The position numbers and the translations under genes are program-made. A DNA stretch of 64,000 nt from Tragulus kanchil. Its lineage: Eukaryota; Chordata; Mammalia; Artiodactyla; Tragulidae. Of this stretch, positions 47,546 through 58,694 are shown in pieces; position 1 is the first letter of the stretch, and each line of letters starts with the position of its first letter. The stretch is taken from positions 197,776,939 through 197,840,938 of the forward strand of contig JAIOJX010000032.1 in the NCBI GenBank assembly GCA_022376925.1, written 5' to 3'. The notes below the pieces were generated by a model. The model did not search any database. It had not been told where the DNA came from and saw nothing but the letters and a program-made list of their open reading frames with translations.

Positions 47546-47991
47546 TTTCCAACATCAACTGTCTCAGTACATCCTGTCAACTCTTGCAGAAACACCTCTC
47601 CAGTCCAATCCCCAGCCTAGATGAGCCTTTATCATATTGGGCCTAGAGATGTTTCCCGACTGATCCTTCTACAATGAAGCTATCTTTATTCCAACCTTCA
47701 CAATGTCATGTGGTCTCCAGCCTCAAATAAACAAAACTATCCAATCACAGTTCTTTTGTTCTTAAAATGTTTCTTTGTTGCTGGATCTCCATAGAATAGC
47801 ATCTCAGTTTATTACTTTGACATATAAAGCTCTTCTCAGCTCAGCTGTGGCCTCATCTCTCATTACTAAGCTCCCACCCAACCCAAATTTTATCCATATT
47901 TAGTGCTTTGCTAATCTCCAAACCCATCTGCTTTTTCACACCTATGTACTTTTGTACAGGATGTTCTTCTGACCTAGAGTTGCCTGTGTCA
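47546..47991. other. Unique stretch, mostly L2
   Basis: Between D15 and D16. Most of it belongs to the L2 fragment that continues into D16. No gene seen. Confidence 0.55.
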
Positions 47992-48240
47992 TTTTTGTTT
48001 TTCTGCCCCAAAAATTCTACACTGTAAAGATCCAATTATAATGTAAAATTATGAAGATGCTTCCCCAAATGAACGTGATCATTCTTCTTTGCTCTCACGG
48101 TCCTCTTGTATATCGTTAAGTGCTATCATATTTACGTGTGTACATGTCTGTCTCATCCAGACTCTACTCTCCTTGACAGCCAGGACCACCTGGGCCTTGC
48201 ACAATGCCTGGCACATAATAACCATTTAGCAAATGTTTCG
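47700..48240 (+). mobile_element. L2 LINE 3' end
   Basis: TGTGGCCTCATCTCTCATTA, TCACGGTCCTCTTGTATATC, ACATGTCTGTCTCATCCAGA, CTCCTTGACAGCCAGGACCA and GCCTGGCACATAATAACCAT appear in the order of the L2 3' end. It is ancient and 5' truncated. The part from 47992 is repeated by D16. Confidence 0.65.
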
Positions 48241-48366
48241 CTGGGGACAGTGGATGACAGACTCAGCTGCTAGACATAGCATAAAGGCAGCTCGGATGCA
48301 AGGGTCATTTAACAACAGAAAAGTCAACTGCTTATTGAAAAGTTACTTTAGAAAATACTCTAAGGG

Positions 48367-48693
48367 GGGCTTCCCTGGTGGTCCAGTGGGTAAGGACACC
48401 GCCTTGCAGTGCAAGGGGCGCCAGTTCGATCCCTGGCCTGGGAAGATCCCTTGTGCCGCAGGCGGCTGGGCGGATGGGTCCAATTACCGGGCTGGAGCTC
48501 TGGAGCCCATGCGCCCAGAGCCGGTGCTCTGCGACAACAGAGGCCACTGCGATGGGAGGCCCACACGGGCCAAAGAACAAAGATGGATGAAACTAGACAA
48601 ACGAAAGACCAGTGGAAGGGGCCCGCCCACCCTCCTCCCTCCCCACCCCCACTAGAATAAATAAATAAATGTTTAAAAAAAAAAAAAAAGAAA
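48367..48693 (+). mobile_element. CHR/SINE2-type SINE, full length
   Basis: It starts GGGCTTCCCTGGTGGTCCAG, with B box AGTTCGATCCC near 48423. The body carries GAGCTCTGGAGCCCATGCGC, and the 3' part GAAAGACCAGTGGAAGGGGCC leads into C-rich then A-rich tail. Flanking direct repeats GAAAATACTC(T/C)AAGGGG (48351-48367 and 48694-48710) are a 17 bp target-site duplication with one mismatch. The 140-codon frame across it is not a gene. Confidence 0.93.
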
Positions 48694-48829
48694 GAAAATA
48701 CTCCAAGGGGATCAGGAAAGAATAAAGTAATCCTTACCTTTAACTCTTTGTGCTAGTTTAAATTTTAATTAAATAGCTAAGACTGATACATTGGAATTAG
48801 GGCTTTCATGTATTTTCTTAATTATTACT

Positions 48830-48955
48830 ATTTTATTTCTGTTAGACTGTACAGTTCAAGAAACTAGATTCTGTTTCCATCCTTGTATCGCCAGCTTCTG
48901 TCATTGGTCATGTAGTGACGGCTCAAAAATCTTTGCTGCAATATGAGTGAATAAC
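48830..48955 (+). mobile_element. Probable L2 fragment
   Basis: TTAGACTGTACAGTTCAAGA, TCTGTTTCCATCCTTGTATC and ATCTTTGCTGCAATATGAGT resemble an L2 3' end. It is repeated at about 49940-50065 by D16. Confidence 0.45.
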
Positions 48956-49476
48956 AAGTTTTTAGAAATACACAGAATGACTATATTTAAAGTGCAAAGT
49001 AGGAAAGCCTTTGTAGGCATTATTGGAGATGCGATGGAGATATAAGAACTGAGTGAAGCTTTGAGTCCATCTGAGCCATGGAGGGATTTAAAAAGATTGA
49101 GACAGTGCTGAAGTCATGTAACAAGATTTTGTTTTTCTGCCCCAAAATTCTACACTGTAAAGATTTTTTTTCTTCCAAATGAACGTGATCATTCTTCTTT
49201 GCTCTCACGGTCCTCTTGTATATCGTTAAGTGCTATCATATTTACGTGTGTACATGTCTGTCTCATCCAGACTCTACTCTCCTTGACAGCCAGGACCACC
49301 TGGGCCTTGCACAATGCCTGGCACATAATAACCATTTAGCAAATGTTTCGCTGGGGACAGTGGATGACAGACTCAGCTGCTAGACATAGCATAAAGGCAG
49401 CTCGGATGCAAGGGTCATTTAACAACAGAAAAGTCAACTGCTTATTGAAAAGTTACTTTAGAAAATACTCTAAGGG

Positions 49477-49803
49477 GGGCTTCCCTGGTGGTCCAGTGGG
49501 TAAGGACACCGCCTTGCAGTGCAAGGGGCGCCAGTTCGATCCCTGGCCTGGGAAGATCCCTTGTGCCGCAGAGCGGCTGGACTGATGTGTCCAATTACCG
49601 AGCCGGAGCTCTGGAGCCCATGCGCCCAGAGCCGGTGCTCTGCGATGACAGAGGCCACCGCGATGGGAGGCCCACACGGACCAAAGAACAAAGATGGATG
49701 AAACTAGACAAACGAAAGACCAGTGGAAGTGGCCCGCCCACCCTCCTCCCTCCCCCCCCCCACAAAAAAAAAAAAATAAATGTTAAAAAAAAAAAAAAAA
49801 GAA
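49477..49803 (+). mobile_element. CHR/SINE2-type SINE, duplicated copy with substitutions
   Basis: Same locus and same flanks as 48367-48693 (target sites from 49461 and 49804). It differs by about ten substitutions inside the element (for example GCAGAGCGGCTGGACTG against GCAGGCGGCTGGGCGG). The tail is also altered. Confidence 0.92.
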
Positions 49804-50299
49804 AGAAAATACTCCAAGGGGATCAGGAAAGAATAAAGTAATCCTTACCTTTAACTCTTTGTGCTAGTTTAAATTTTAATTAAATAGCTAAGACTGATAC
49901 ATTGGAATTAGGGCTTTCATGTATTTTCTTAATTATTACTATTTTATTTCTGTTAGACTGTACAGTTCAAGAAACTAGATTCTGTTTCCATCCTTGTATC
50001 GCCAGCTTCTGTCATTGGTCATGTAGTGACGGCTCAAAAATCTTTGCTGCAATATGAGTGAATAACAAGTTTTTAGAAATACACAGAATGACTATATTTA
50101 AAGTGCAAAGTAGGAAAGCCTTTGTAGGCATTATTGGAGATGCGATGGAGATATAAGAACTGAGTGAAGCTTTGAGTCCATCTGAGCCATGGAGGGATTT
50201 AAAAAGATTGAGACAGTGCTGAAGTCATGTCAAGGACATAGAAAAGTTATGAGAAAGTGCATTATATGAATCAACTAGGGCCATACAAATATAAGTATA

Positions 50300-50504
50300 T
50301 AAGTGTTAGTCACTCAGTCATATCTGACTCTTTACAACCTCATGGACTGTAACCCTGCCAGGCTCCTCTGTCCATGGGATCCAGGCAAGAATATCGGAGT
50401 GGGTTCCTATTCCCTTCTTCAGCGGACCTTCCCAATCCAGGATTCAAAACTTTGTCTTCTGCATTGCAGGCAGATTCCTTACTGTCTGAGCCACCAGGAA
50501 GCCA
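50300..50504 (-). mobile_element. BOV-A2/Bov-tA SINE (minus)
   Basis: TTAGTCACTCAGTCATATCT, CCAGGCAAGAATATCGGAGT and a head ending GAGCCACCAGGAAGCC show a full element in reverse. Confidence 0.92.
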
Positions 50505-50697
50505 TATAATACTCCTATATAATACTAGCCCACTATTAAACTTCCTGCACTTATTTTCACACTTATAGATCTGCTAATTAATGCTGGACTACCCAAACAG
50601 CCCTGTTTCAGGCTGCAGGTCACTTAAGTTGGAGTTGACTCTAGGCTGTGGTTGTGTTCGGTTCCTCCACATGTCTCCCCATACTTATGGTATTTCT

Positions 50698-50899
50698 GTG
50701 CATGCATGCTCAGTTGTGTTTGACTCTTTGTAATTCCATGGATGATACTGACCAGGCTCCTCTGTCCATGGGATTCTCCAGACGAATACTAGAATGGGCT
50801 GTCTTTTCCTCCTCCAGGGATCTTCCAGACCCAGGGATCGAACCTGGGTCTCTTGCATCTCCTATATTGACAAATTCTTTACTACTGCACCACCTGTGA
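50698..50899 (-). mobile_element. BOV-A2/Bov-tA SINE (minus)
   Basis: ATGCTCAGTTGTGTTTGACT, GGGATTCTCCAGACGAATAC, GACCCAGGGATCGAACCTGG and a diverged head ending ACCACCTGTGAAA show a second independent full-length element about 200 bp after the first. Confidence 0.9.
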
Positions 50900-51859
50900 A
50901 ATGTTATCTGAAGTAGGCTTAAATGTAATTTGGGTGTGAGAAGGACATGAATAATTGTGACCAAAGGATGGAATTTTGCCAACTGATTCTTTTGTTGTTT
51001 GTAATTGTCCACACTCTCCCTTTGTTAGAATTATACACTTGCACCTTTCACCATATGGTTTTTCAACACTTCTCACCCTCAATGATGTTGAAATTAGTCA
51101 CTTTGTTTTCTTTGGTCAATGAAATGTGAGCAGAAGTCACACTTTGCCAGTTCGGGGCTAAGACTACAAGAGAAATTGTGCTTTTCCTGTGTTCTCTCTT
51201 GTGCTCCTACCCTTTGCCACAGGGAATACATGCCATAAACAGCTGCTGGCCTAAGAAAGAGGAGGGATATGTGATTAAATTTGTTCCTAATCTAAATCTT
51301 GGAGTCCAACCAACTTAAATTGAAGCAGATCTGCTTCTGCTGACCATCAGAGCAGTGAATAAGAAAAATATACCTTTGAAGATCTAGGTTTTCAGGAATA
51401 GCTGACCCATACATGTGTGGAAGTGAGCAAAGAGAGGAAGAATTCAGAATTTATTTTGGAGGGAAGGCCAAGGATTCATTGAATAGAGGCAGGAATAGGA
51501 TGTGTGAATTGAAAGGACCAAGAGACAACAAGAGACAAAGGGGGTCAAAGCTGATTGAGTGGTCAGGTCCAGATTAAAGTTGAATGTGATCTTGAAATTA
51601 TGTTGCAGTCTCTAAGGCAGAATTTATCTGTAGAGTAGTTTTGCTTGGCCCTTTAGATTTTTTAAGATTTTGAATTTGAATCTATTATGTGGGTCATCTA
51701 CTCTCCAGCTCCTTACCTTCCCCACCTTTTCTTTTTCACACTTTTGAGTTTGAATTTAAGCCCCCTATTAATCCCATCACTGCTTATTGCCAGACACGTT
51801 GATTTTAAGGTAAATGTGAGATAATATGAATTGGGCTAATGATGAATGCTGGTGTGAAT

Positions 51860-52020
51860 TGAGAACATTATGGGTTCAGTGCTTTTCCTGAGTGCTTTAT
51901 ACATCATATCTCATGAATTCCCACTTTATAGATAAGACAAAAGTAAATAACCTGCCTAAGGTCAACAGCTGCCAATGGACAGGACAGAATTTGAAAATTC
52001 CAGTTTATTGAACAGTTTCA
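51860..52020 (-). mobile_element. Probable MIR (minus)
   Basis: GAGTGCTTTATACATCATAT, TTCCCACTTTATAGATAAGA and CTGCCTAAGGTCAACAGCTG follow the MIR core in reverse. Confidence 0.6.
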
Positions 52021-52723
52021 CCTAAGTCAGCTCAAGCATGAAACAGAATTTATTTTTGTTTAAGCATTTCCCTCAATGTCCTATTTTTTTTTCCTGCTTA
52101 GAAATTCCTTAGCCATGTTTTAGGCAGATTTATAACTTACCAGTCACTTTTGGTATTAAAATATGAATGAGTTTACAATTCCAGTCTTAATCGAGTTTAG
52201 ATATTTCCCTCTCTGATCAACAGCTACATCTAGGGTTCGAGGGATCTTAAGAGGGAGAGTGGTAATTTTCCTTCACTCCCTTGTCACTCCTGGCCTGGCA
52301 CTGCATGGCATGTGTGGGTATATTGGGGCTGGGGATCAGCGTCATGATCTAGTTCTCTCATTCTCTTCTCAAGGTCTATGACCTCTGGTGGTGAGGAAAA
52401 ATTGGGGGAAACAGGGGACGAATGGCAGATGTCTCTTGACTCAATTGCCCAGGTTGAGCCTGTAGATTGTCTTTGCTTCTCTGGTCAGCACAACTGGCCT
52501 ACTGTACTGTGTTTATAATAGGTGTCCAAATACTGGTACCATAGTGAGTCACATGTATAAGTTATTTGGAAATAATTTATCTTGGAGATAGGACTGTCTG
52601 TATTCTATTACAACTGTCAGGAGTGCCAATTCTGACTCTACCTTGCCCACCCGAGATCACACATATTATACCATATAACTCCTTGATCCCAGTCCCTTTG
52701 ACTTGGGAGACAGAGGAAAAGTG

Positions 52724-55002
52724 CTAGCCCAGGTGTATAACTCAAAGAATAGCTCCAATCCAACTGGACACCCCAAAGGAAACTCATGCATCTTTGCTAT
52801 ACCATAAGACAGGATTCTAGGAGCCCTCTGCCACCTATTTCTCCAATCCAGTCTCTCTCACCAAGTCTCGATGTCAAGAAGGCATGAGATAAACCAATGA
52901 TAAGATAAGCTGCTTAGGCAGCCATTCGAACAGAGAATAAGAATGCCAGCCTCTGCTTCCCTCAGGCATCCTCCAATCATCAAGAGCAGATCCCTTCTCA
53001 CTTTTCTGTAGTATGATTAAGAGGTGGTAGGGTGGCTACAGAGTTTCCCTCAGGCCAACAACTCAGAGTCAGCACTCTCAGCTACTATGCAATCTGCCAA
53101 CAGAGAGGTAAGATCCGTAATATTGACTTTTGTCTGCCGGAAACTAACAGTTGAAGCTACAAGGATGGGTGGACTCTCAGAGAGACTGTTGGGAGAAGAG
53201 TCTAGAGGCTAACACGTTTAAGGAATAGGAGGATCTAGCTCCATGATCAGAGATCCAACTTGGGCCCCTTGTAGTGGAGTATGGAGTCTTAGCCACTGGA
53301 CATACGAGGGAAGTTGACAGTAGACTTTATCATTTTCCTTTCATATATAGTAGGGGAGCTTCATCTTTCTAAAGATCTTTCTGAAGTCCTTGAGGTGAGA
53401 AAGAGCTGTCCAAGGAATATAGAGAAGGCCACCAGCTGTAGCTCAGCTAAAGAGGATAAGGTGGACAAGAGCTGACACTGGAGAAGTAGACAGCAGTCAG
53501 GCCACCCTTAATGCTAGTGTCCACCTTACTGAAGGCCTCTAGGAGTTACTTATAAGAGGTAACTTATACAAGCCTTGGTACTGATTTTAGATTTTATTCT
53601 AAAGGTTATAGGAGACCACCAGGTGATTTTAAGACAGAAAATTAGAAGATATATGTTTCAGAGATGACTTTGGCTGGTGTGTTGATAAACTGTGAGGGGA
53701 AACAACAGAAACAAGAGGGTCAGCTGAAGGCTACTCTTTTTAGTTAGAAAGGTGTTTTGATTTGTTAAATCCAAGTGACCCGGAGTTATTTACAAAAGAA
53801 TATATTTCATTTCATGTATAAAAAGTTCAGAGTGAACTTTTAGAACTGGTTGCAGGATCAGCCCTTGCCAAAACTAGCCCAGGTGTATAACTCAAAGAAT
53901 AGCTCCAATCCAACTGGACACCCCAAAGGAAACTCATGCATCTTTGCTATACCATAAGACAGGATTCTAGGAGCCCTCTGCCACCTATTTCTCCAATCCA
54001 GTCTCTCTCACCAAGTCTCGATGTCAAGAAGGCATGAGATAAACCAATGATAAGATAAGCTGCTTAGGCAGCCATTCGAACAGAGAATAAGAATGCCAGC
54101 CTCTGCTTCCCTCAGGCATCCTCCAATCATCAAGAGCAGATCCCTTCTCACTTTTCTGTAGTATGATTAAGAGGTGGTAGGGTGGCTACAGAGTTTCCCT
54201 CAGGCCAACAACTCAGAGTCAGCACTCTCAGCTACTATGCAATCTGCCAACAGAGAGGTAAGATCCGTAATATTGACTTTTGTCTGCCGGAAACTAACAG
54301 TTGAAGCTACAAGGATGGGTGGACTCTCAGAGAGACTGTTGGGAGAAGAGTCTAGAGGCTAACACGTTTAAGGAATAGGAGGATCTAGCTCCATGATCAG
54401 AGATCCAACTTGGGCCCCTTGTAGTGGAGTATGGAGTCTTAGCCACTGGACATACGAGGGAAGTTGACAGTAGACTTTATCATTTTCCTTTCATATATAG
54501 TAGGGGAGCTTCATCTTTCTAAAGATCTTTCTGAAGTCCTTGAGGTGAGAAAGAGCTGTCCAAGGAATATAGAGAAGGCCACCAGCTGTAGCTCAGCTAA
54601 AGAGGATAAGGTGGACAAGAGCTGACACTGGAGAAGTAGACAGCAGTCAGGCCACCCTTAATGCTAGTGTCCACCTTACTGAAGGCCTCTAGGAGTTACT
54701 TATAAGAGGTAACTTATACAAGCCTTGGTACTGATTTTAGATTTTATTCTAAAGGTTATAGGAGACCACCAGGTGATTTTAAGACAGAAAATTAGAAGAT
54801 ATATGTTTCAGAGATGACTTTGGCTGGTGTGTTGATAAACTGTGAGGGGAAACAACAGAAACAAGAGGGTCAGCTGAAGGCTACTCTTTTTAGTTAGAAA
54901 GGTGTTTTGATTTGTTAAATCCAAGTGACCCGGAGTTATTTACAAAAGAATATATTTCATTTCATGTATAAAAAAGTTCAGAGTGAACTTCAGAACTGGT
55001 TG
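52724..55002. repeat. Direct tandem duplication D17 (about 1.13 kb x 2)
   Basis: Copy 1 is 52724-53852 and copy 2 is 53874-55002, offset 1150, with 21 nt of filler at 53853-53873. Copy 1 degrades near its end (GAACTTTTAGAACTGG against GAACTTCAGAACTGG), just before the filler. The last 313 bp overlap D18. Confidence 0.97.
53238..53316 (-). mobile_element. SINE2/CHR-type short SINE fragment (minus)
   Basis: GATCAGAGATCCAACTTGGG, then GTCTTAGCCACTGGACATAC and GAGGGAAGT is a diverged head of an old tRNA-derived SINE in reverse. It is repeated at about 54388-54466 by D17. Confidence 0.6.
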
Positions 55003-55197
55003 TTTCAGGAACTCCATGATGTCATCAAGGAGACTGCTATGGTCTCACTGGATTTTGTGTTATTCTCATACTAGTCTCAAAATAGCTGGTAGAGCTCTGA
55101 GAGCTATGCCTCCAAACCACCAAGGAGAGAAATTATTATATCATGTGGCAATCTCTTAGCAAGTGTCCTCTCTTCTAAATTTGCCCCATATCTCTTT

Positions 55198-55410
55198 ATT
55201 TTTAATTTATTTATTTGGCTGCTATGGGTATTAGTTTTTTTTGGGGGGGGGGTGGCGGGTTGCTGTTAGTTTCTGCATGCAGAATTTTACTTGTGGCATG
55301 CAAACTCTTAGTTGCAGCATGTGGGTTCTTGCTCCCTGACCAGGGATTAAACTTGTGTCCCCTGCATTGAGAGCACAGATTCTTAGCCACTGGACCATCA
55401 GGGAAGTCCC
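55198..55410 (-). mobile_element. SINE2/CHR-type SINE with target sites (minus)
   Basis: ACTCTTAGTTGCAGCATGTG, CCCTGACCAGGGATTAAACT and a head ending CCATCAGGGAAGTCCC. Flanks are TGCCCCATA(T/C)CTCTTT (55182-55197 and 55411-55426), a 16 bp target-site duplication with one mismatch. An internal T8 G9 run sits at about 55236-55252. Repeated at about 56316-56529 by D18. Confidence 0.88.
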
Positions 55411-55587
55411 TGCCCCATACCTCTTTGGCCAGAATTGGTGGTCCTGAGCCCATTGTTAACAGAAGTTATGGAATTATTAGTATTTACTTAAGTGAATACT
55501 TTGGGGATGGAGTGGATAATAGGAAGTCAGCCCCTACTGCTCTAGTCCAGATAGAAATAAATAATGAATGCCTAGCCTACTGTGTGT

Positions 55588-55798
55588 GGGCCCCCCTGGT
55601 GGCTCAGTGGTAAAGAACCTGCCTTTAATGCAAGAGACACAGGTTAGATCCCTGGGTTGGAAAGACCACCTGGAAAAAAATGACAACCCAAACCAGTATC
55701 CTTGCCTGGGAAATCCCATGGGCAGAGGAGCCCAGTGGGCTACAGCCTATGGGCTAGCAAAGATTGGATATGACTTAGGGCCTAAACAACAACAGCAA
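55588..55798 (+). mobile_element. Bov-tA SINE, first of three copies
   Basis: GGGCCCCCCTGGTGGCTCAG, GGTTAGATCCCTGGGTTGGA and TCCTTGCCTGGGAAATCCCA, with a diverged tail GGATATGACTTAGGGCCTAA. The same insertion recurs at 56707-56917 and 57788-57998 because it lies in the overlap of D18 and D19. Confidence 0.9.
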
Positions 55799-56706
55799 GC
55801 CTATCCTTAGGAGTTACTTATAAGAGGTAACTTATACAAGCCTTGGTACTGATTTTAGATTTTATTCTAAAGGTTATAGGAGACCACCAGGTGATTTTAA
55901 GACAGAAAATTAGAAGATATATGTTTCAGAGATGACTTTGGCTGGTGTGTTGATAAACTGTGAGGGGAAACAACAGAAACAAGAGGGTCAGCTGAAGGCT
56001 ACTCTTTTTAGTTAGAAAGGTGTTTTGATTTGTTAAATCCAAGTGACCCGGAGTTATTTACAAAAGAATATATTTCATTTCATGTATAAAAAAGTTCAGA
56101 GTGAACTTCAGAACTGGTTGTTTCAGGAACTCCATGATGTCATCAAGGAGACTGCTATGGTCTCACTGGATTTTGTGTTATTCTCATACTAGTCTCAAAA
56201 TAGCTGGTAGAGCTCTGAGAGCTATGCCTCCAAACCACCAAGGAGAGAAATTATTATATCATGTGGCAATCTCTTAGCAAGTGTCCTCTCTTCTAAATTT
56301 GCCCCATATCTCTTTATTTTTAATTTATTTATTTGGCTGCTATGGGTATTAGTTTTTTTTTGGGGGGGGGGTGGCGGGTTGCTGTTAGTTTCTGCATGCA
56401 GAATTTTACTTGTGGCATGCAAACTCTTAGTTGCAGCATGTGGGTTCTTGCTCCCTGACCAGGGATTAAACTTGTGTCCCCTGCATTGAGAGCACAGATT
56501 CTTAGCCACTGGACCATCAGGGAAGTCCCTGCCCCATACCTCTTTGGCCAGAATTGGTGGTCCTGAGCCCATTGTTAACAGAAGTTATGGAATTATTAGT
56601 ATTTACTTAAGTGAATACTTTGGGGATGGAGTGGATAATAGGAAGTCAGCCCCTACTGCTCTAGTCCAGATAGAAATAAATAATGAATGCCTAGCCTACT
56701 GTGTGT

Positions 56707-56917
56707 GGGCCCCCCTGGTGGCTCAGTGGTAAAGAACCTGCCTTTAATGCAAGAGACACAGGTTAGATCCCTGGGTTGGAAAGACCACCTGGAAAAAAAT
56801 GACAACCCAAACCAGTATCCTTGCCTGGGAAATCCCATGGGCAGAGGAGCCCAGTGGGCTACAGCCTATGGGCTAGCAAAGATTGGATATGACTTAGGGC
56901 CTAAACAACAACAGCAA
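56707..56917 (+). mobile_element. Bov-tA SINE, second copy by duplication
   Basis: Same element as 55588-55798, not an independent insertion. Confidence 0.9.
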
Positions 56918-57787
56918 GCCTATCCTGTGTACATAGCAGGACCTCACACAAAAGTAACAAACCAAATCCAGACAAAGTAAACTTCCTTCTTTTGATACTT
57001 AAAAAACACTCCAGAAAGTTTCTTTTTTCCAAAATTGTGTTGTCCTGCCCATAACATAAAAGAAGATATTCAACTAACTTTTTGAGTTTGCTTATAAAGA
57101 GAGTGAAAATTTGAATGTCTCTTATATATATGACAGGTAATACTCTGGAAAGTTTACAATGAGAACTGTGTTATGCTTTACAAATATCTTACAAAGTAAG
57201 TATTTCTAGATCCATTATGCAGAACAAAAAACTTGGACAAATTTAATTGATGAAAGTCATGCAATAATTTTTGCCATTGTCCAAAGTCCATGTATATTTT
57301 TCTATCATTTTAAGAAGAAAATAAAAGTATATGTGTGGCTATAGTTGAATCTGCATATTTAAGAAGATTCTTTAACTGCATATTTGAGTAGATAAAGGAT
57401 TCTGAATCAATAGCTTGCTTAGATCTTGATAGCTGGATCTCATTTTTAGCTTTCAAGGGCTCACAGCCAGTACAAAAAGCAATAATCTTCAAATTTGAAC
57501 AAATAAAGATCAAAAGTGATATATCACCTAGAAGCAGACTCCAGAGCCATATTTCTTTCTATTTGACAACTCACATGTAATAAAGACGGTGTCTAATTAT
57601 TTTAAAAATACTTGAGGGGTGTAATTTATTGGGTCCCCATTAACTGAGCCCATTGTTACCAGAAGTTATGGAATTATTAGTATTTACTTAAGTGAATACT
57701 TTGGGGATGGAGTGGATAATAGGAAGTCAGCCCCTACTGCTCTAGTCCAGATAGAAATAAATAATGAATGCCTAGCCTACTGTGTGT

Positions 57788-57998
57788 GGGCCCCCCTGGT
57801 GGCTCAGTGGTAAAGAACCTGCCTTTAATGCAAGAGACACAGGTTAGATCCCTGGGTTGGAAAGACCACCTGGAAAAAAATGACAACCCAAACCAGTATC
57901 CTTGCCTGGGAAATCCCATGGGCAGAGGAGCCCAGTGGGCTACAGCCTATGGGCTAGCAAAGATTGGATATGACTTAGGGCCTAAACAACAACAGCAA
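57788..57998 (+). mobile_element. Bov-tA SINE, third copy by duplication
   Basis: Same element as 55588-55798, third reading, from D19. Confidence 0.9.
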
Positions 57999-58694
57999 GC
58001 CTATCCTGTGTACATAGCAGGACCTCACACAAAAGTAACAAACCAAATCCAGACAAAGTAAACTTCCTTCTTTTGATACTTAAAAAACACTCCAGAAAGT
58101 TTCTTTTTTCCAAAATTGTGTTGTCCTGCCCATAACATAAAAGAAGATATTCAACTAACTTTTTGAGTTTGCTTATAAAGAGAGTGAAAATTTGAATGTC
58201 TCTTATATATATGACAGGTAATACTCTGGAAAGTTTACAATGAGAACTGTGTTATGCTTTACAAATATCTTACAAAGTAAGTATTTCTAGATCCATTATG
58301 CAGAACAAAAAACTTGGACAAATTTAATTGATGAAAGTCATGCAATAATTTTTGCCATTGTCCAAAGTCCATGTATATTTTTCTATCATTTTAAGAAGAA
58401 AATAAAAGTATATGTGTGGCTATAGTTGAATCTGCATATTTAAGAAGATTCTTTAACTGCATATTTGAGTAGATAAAGGATTCTGAATCAATAGCTTGCT
58501 TAGATCTTGATAGCTGGATCTCATTTTTAGCTTTCAAGGGCTCACAGCCAGTACAAAAAGCAATAATCTTCAAATTTGAACAAATAAAGATCAAAAGTGA
58601 TATATCACCTAGAAGCAGACTCCAGAGCCATATTTCTTTCTATTTGACAACTCACATGTAATAAAGACGGTGTCTAATTATTTTAAAAATACTT

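Larger units (their letters stand above)
47992..50230. repeat. Direct tandem duplication D16 (about 1.11 kb x 2)
   Basis: Copy 1 is 47992-49119 and copy 2 is about 49126-50230, offset 1110, with about 6 nt of filler. Copy 2 is damaged near its start: about 30 bases around 48031-48061 are replaced by a short T-rich run near 49165. About ten substitutions cluster inside the SINE, while flanks outside it match. Confidence 0.96.
50231..52723. other. Unique stretch with two Bov SINEs and a MIR
   Basis: Outside the listed SINEs and MIR (for example 50900-51850 and 52020-52723) I recognise no gene or repeat family. Confidence 0.6.
54690..56926. repeat. Direct tandem duplication D18 (about 1.12 kb x 2)
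   Basis: Copy 1 is 54690-55807 and copy 2 is 55808-56926, offset 1118-1119, with an exact join. One extra T in a T run (near 55240 versus 56360) explains the shift. The first 313 bp are also in D17 and the last 364 bp in D19. Confidence 0.97.
56563..58694. repeat. Direct tandem duplication D19 (about 1.05 kb x 2)
   Basis: Copy 1 is 56563-57613 and copy 2 is 57644-58694, offset 1081, with 30 nt of filler at 57614-57643. Part of the filler (TAATTTATTGGGTCC) looks like a corrupted form of the true upstream GAATTGGTGGTCC that precedes the unit at about 56551. One mismatch (GTTACC versus GTTAAC) lies close to the start of copy 2. Confidence 0.97.

Noticed and set aside
48233..48655. 140-codon frame, and similar 60-140 codon frames at 30408-30819, 31546-31962, 10773-11150 and 22058-22450
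   Set aside because: These translate CHR/SINE2-type SINE sequence in various frames and strands. The same peptide fragments recur wherever the SINE occurs.
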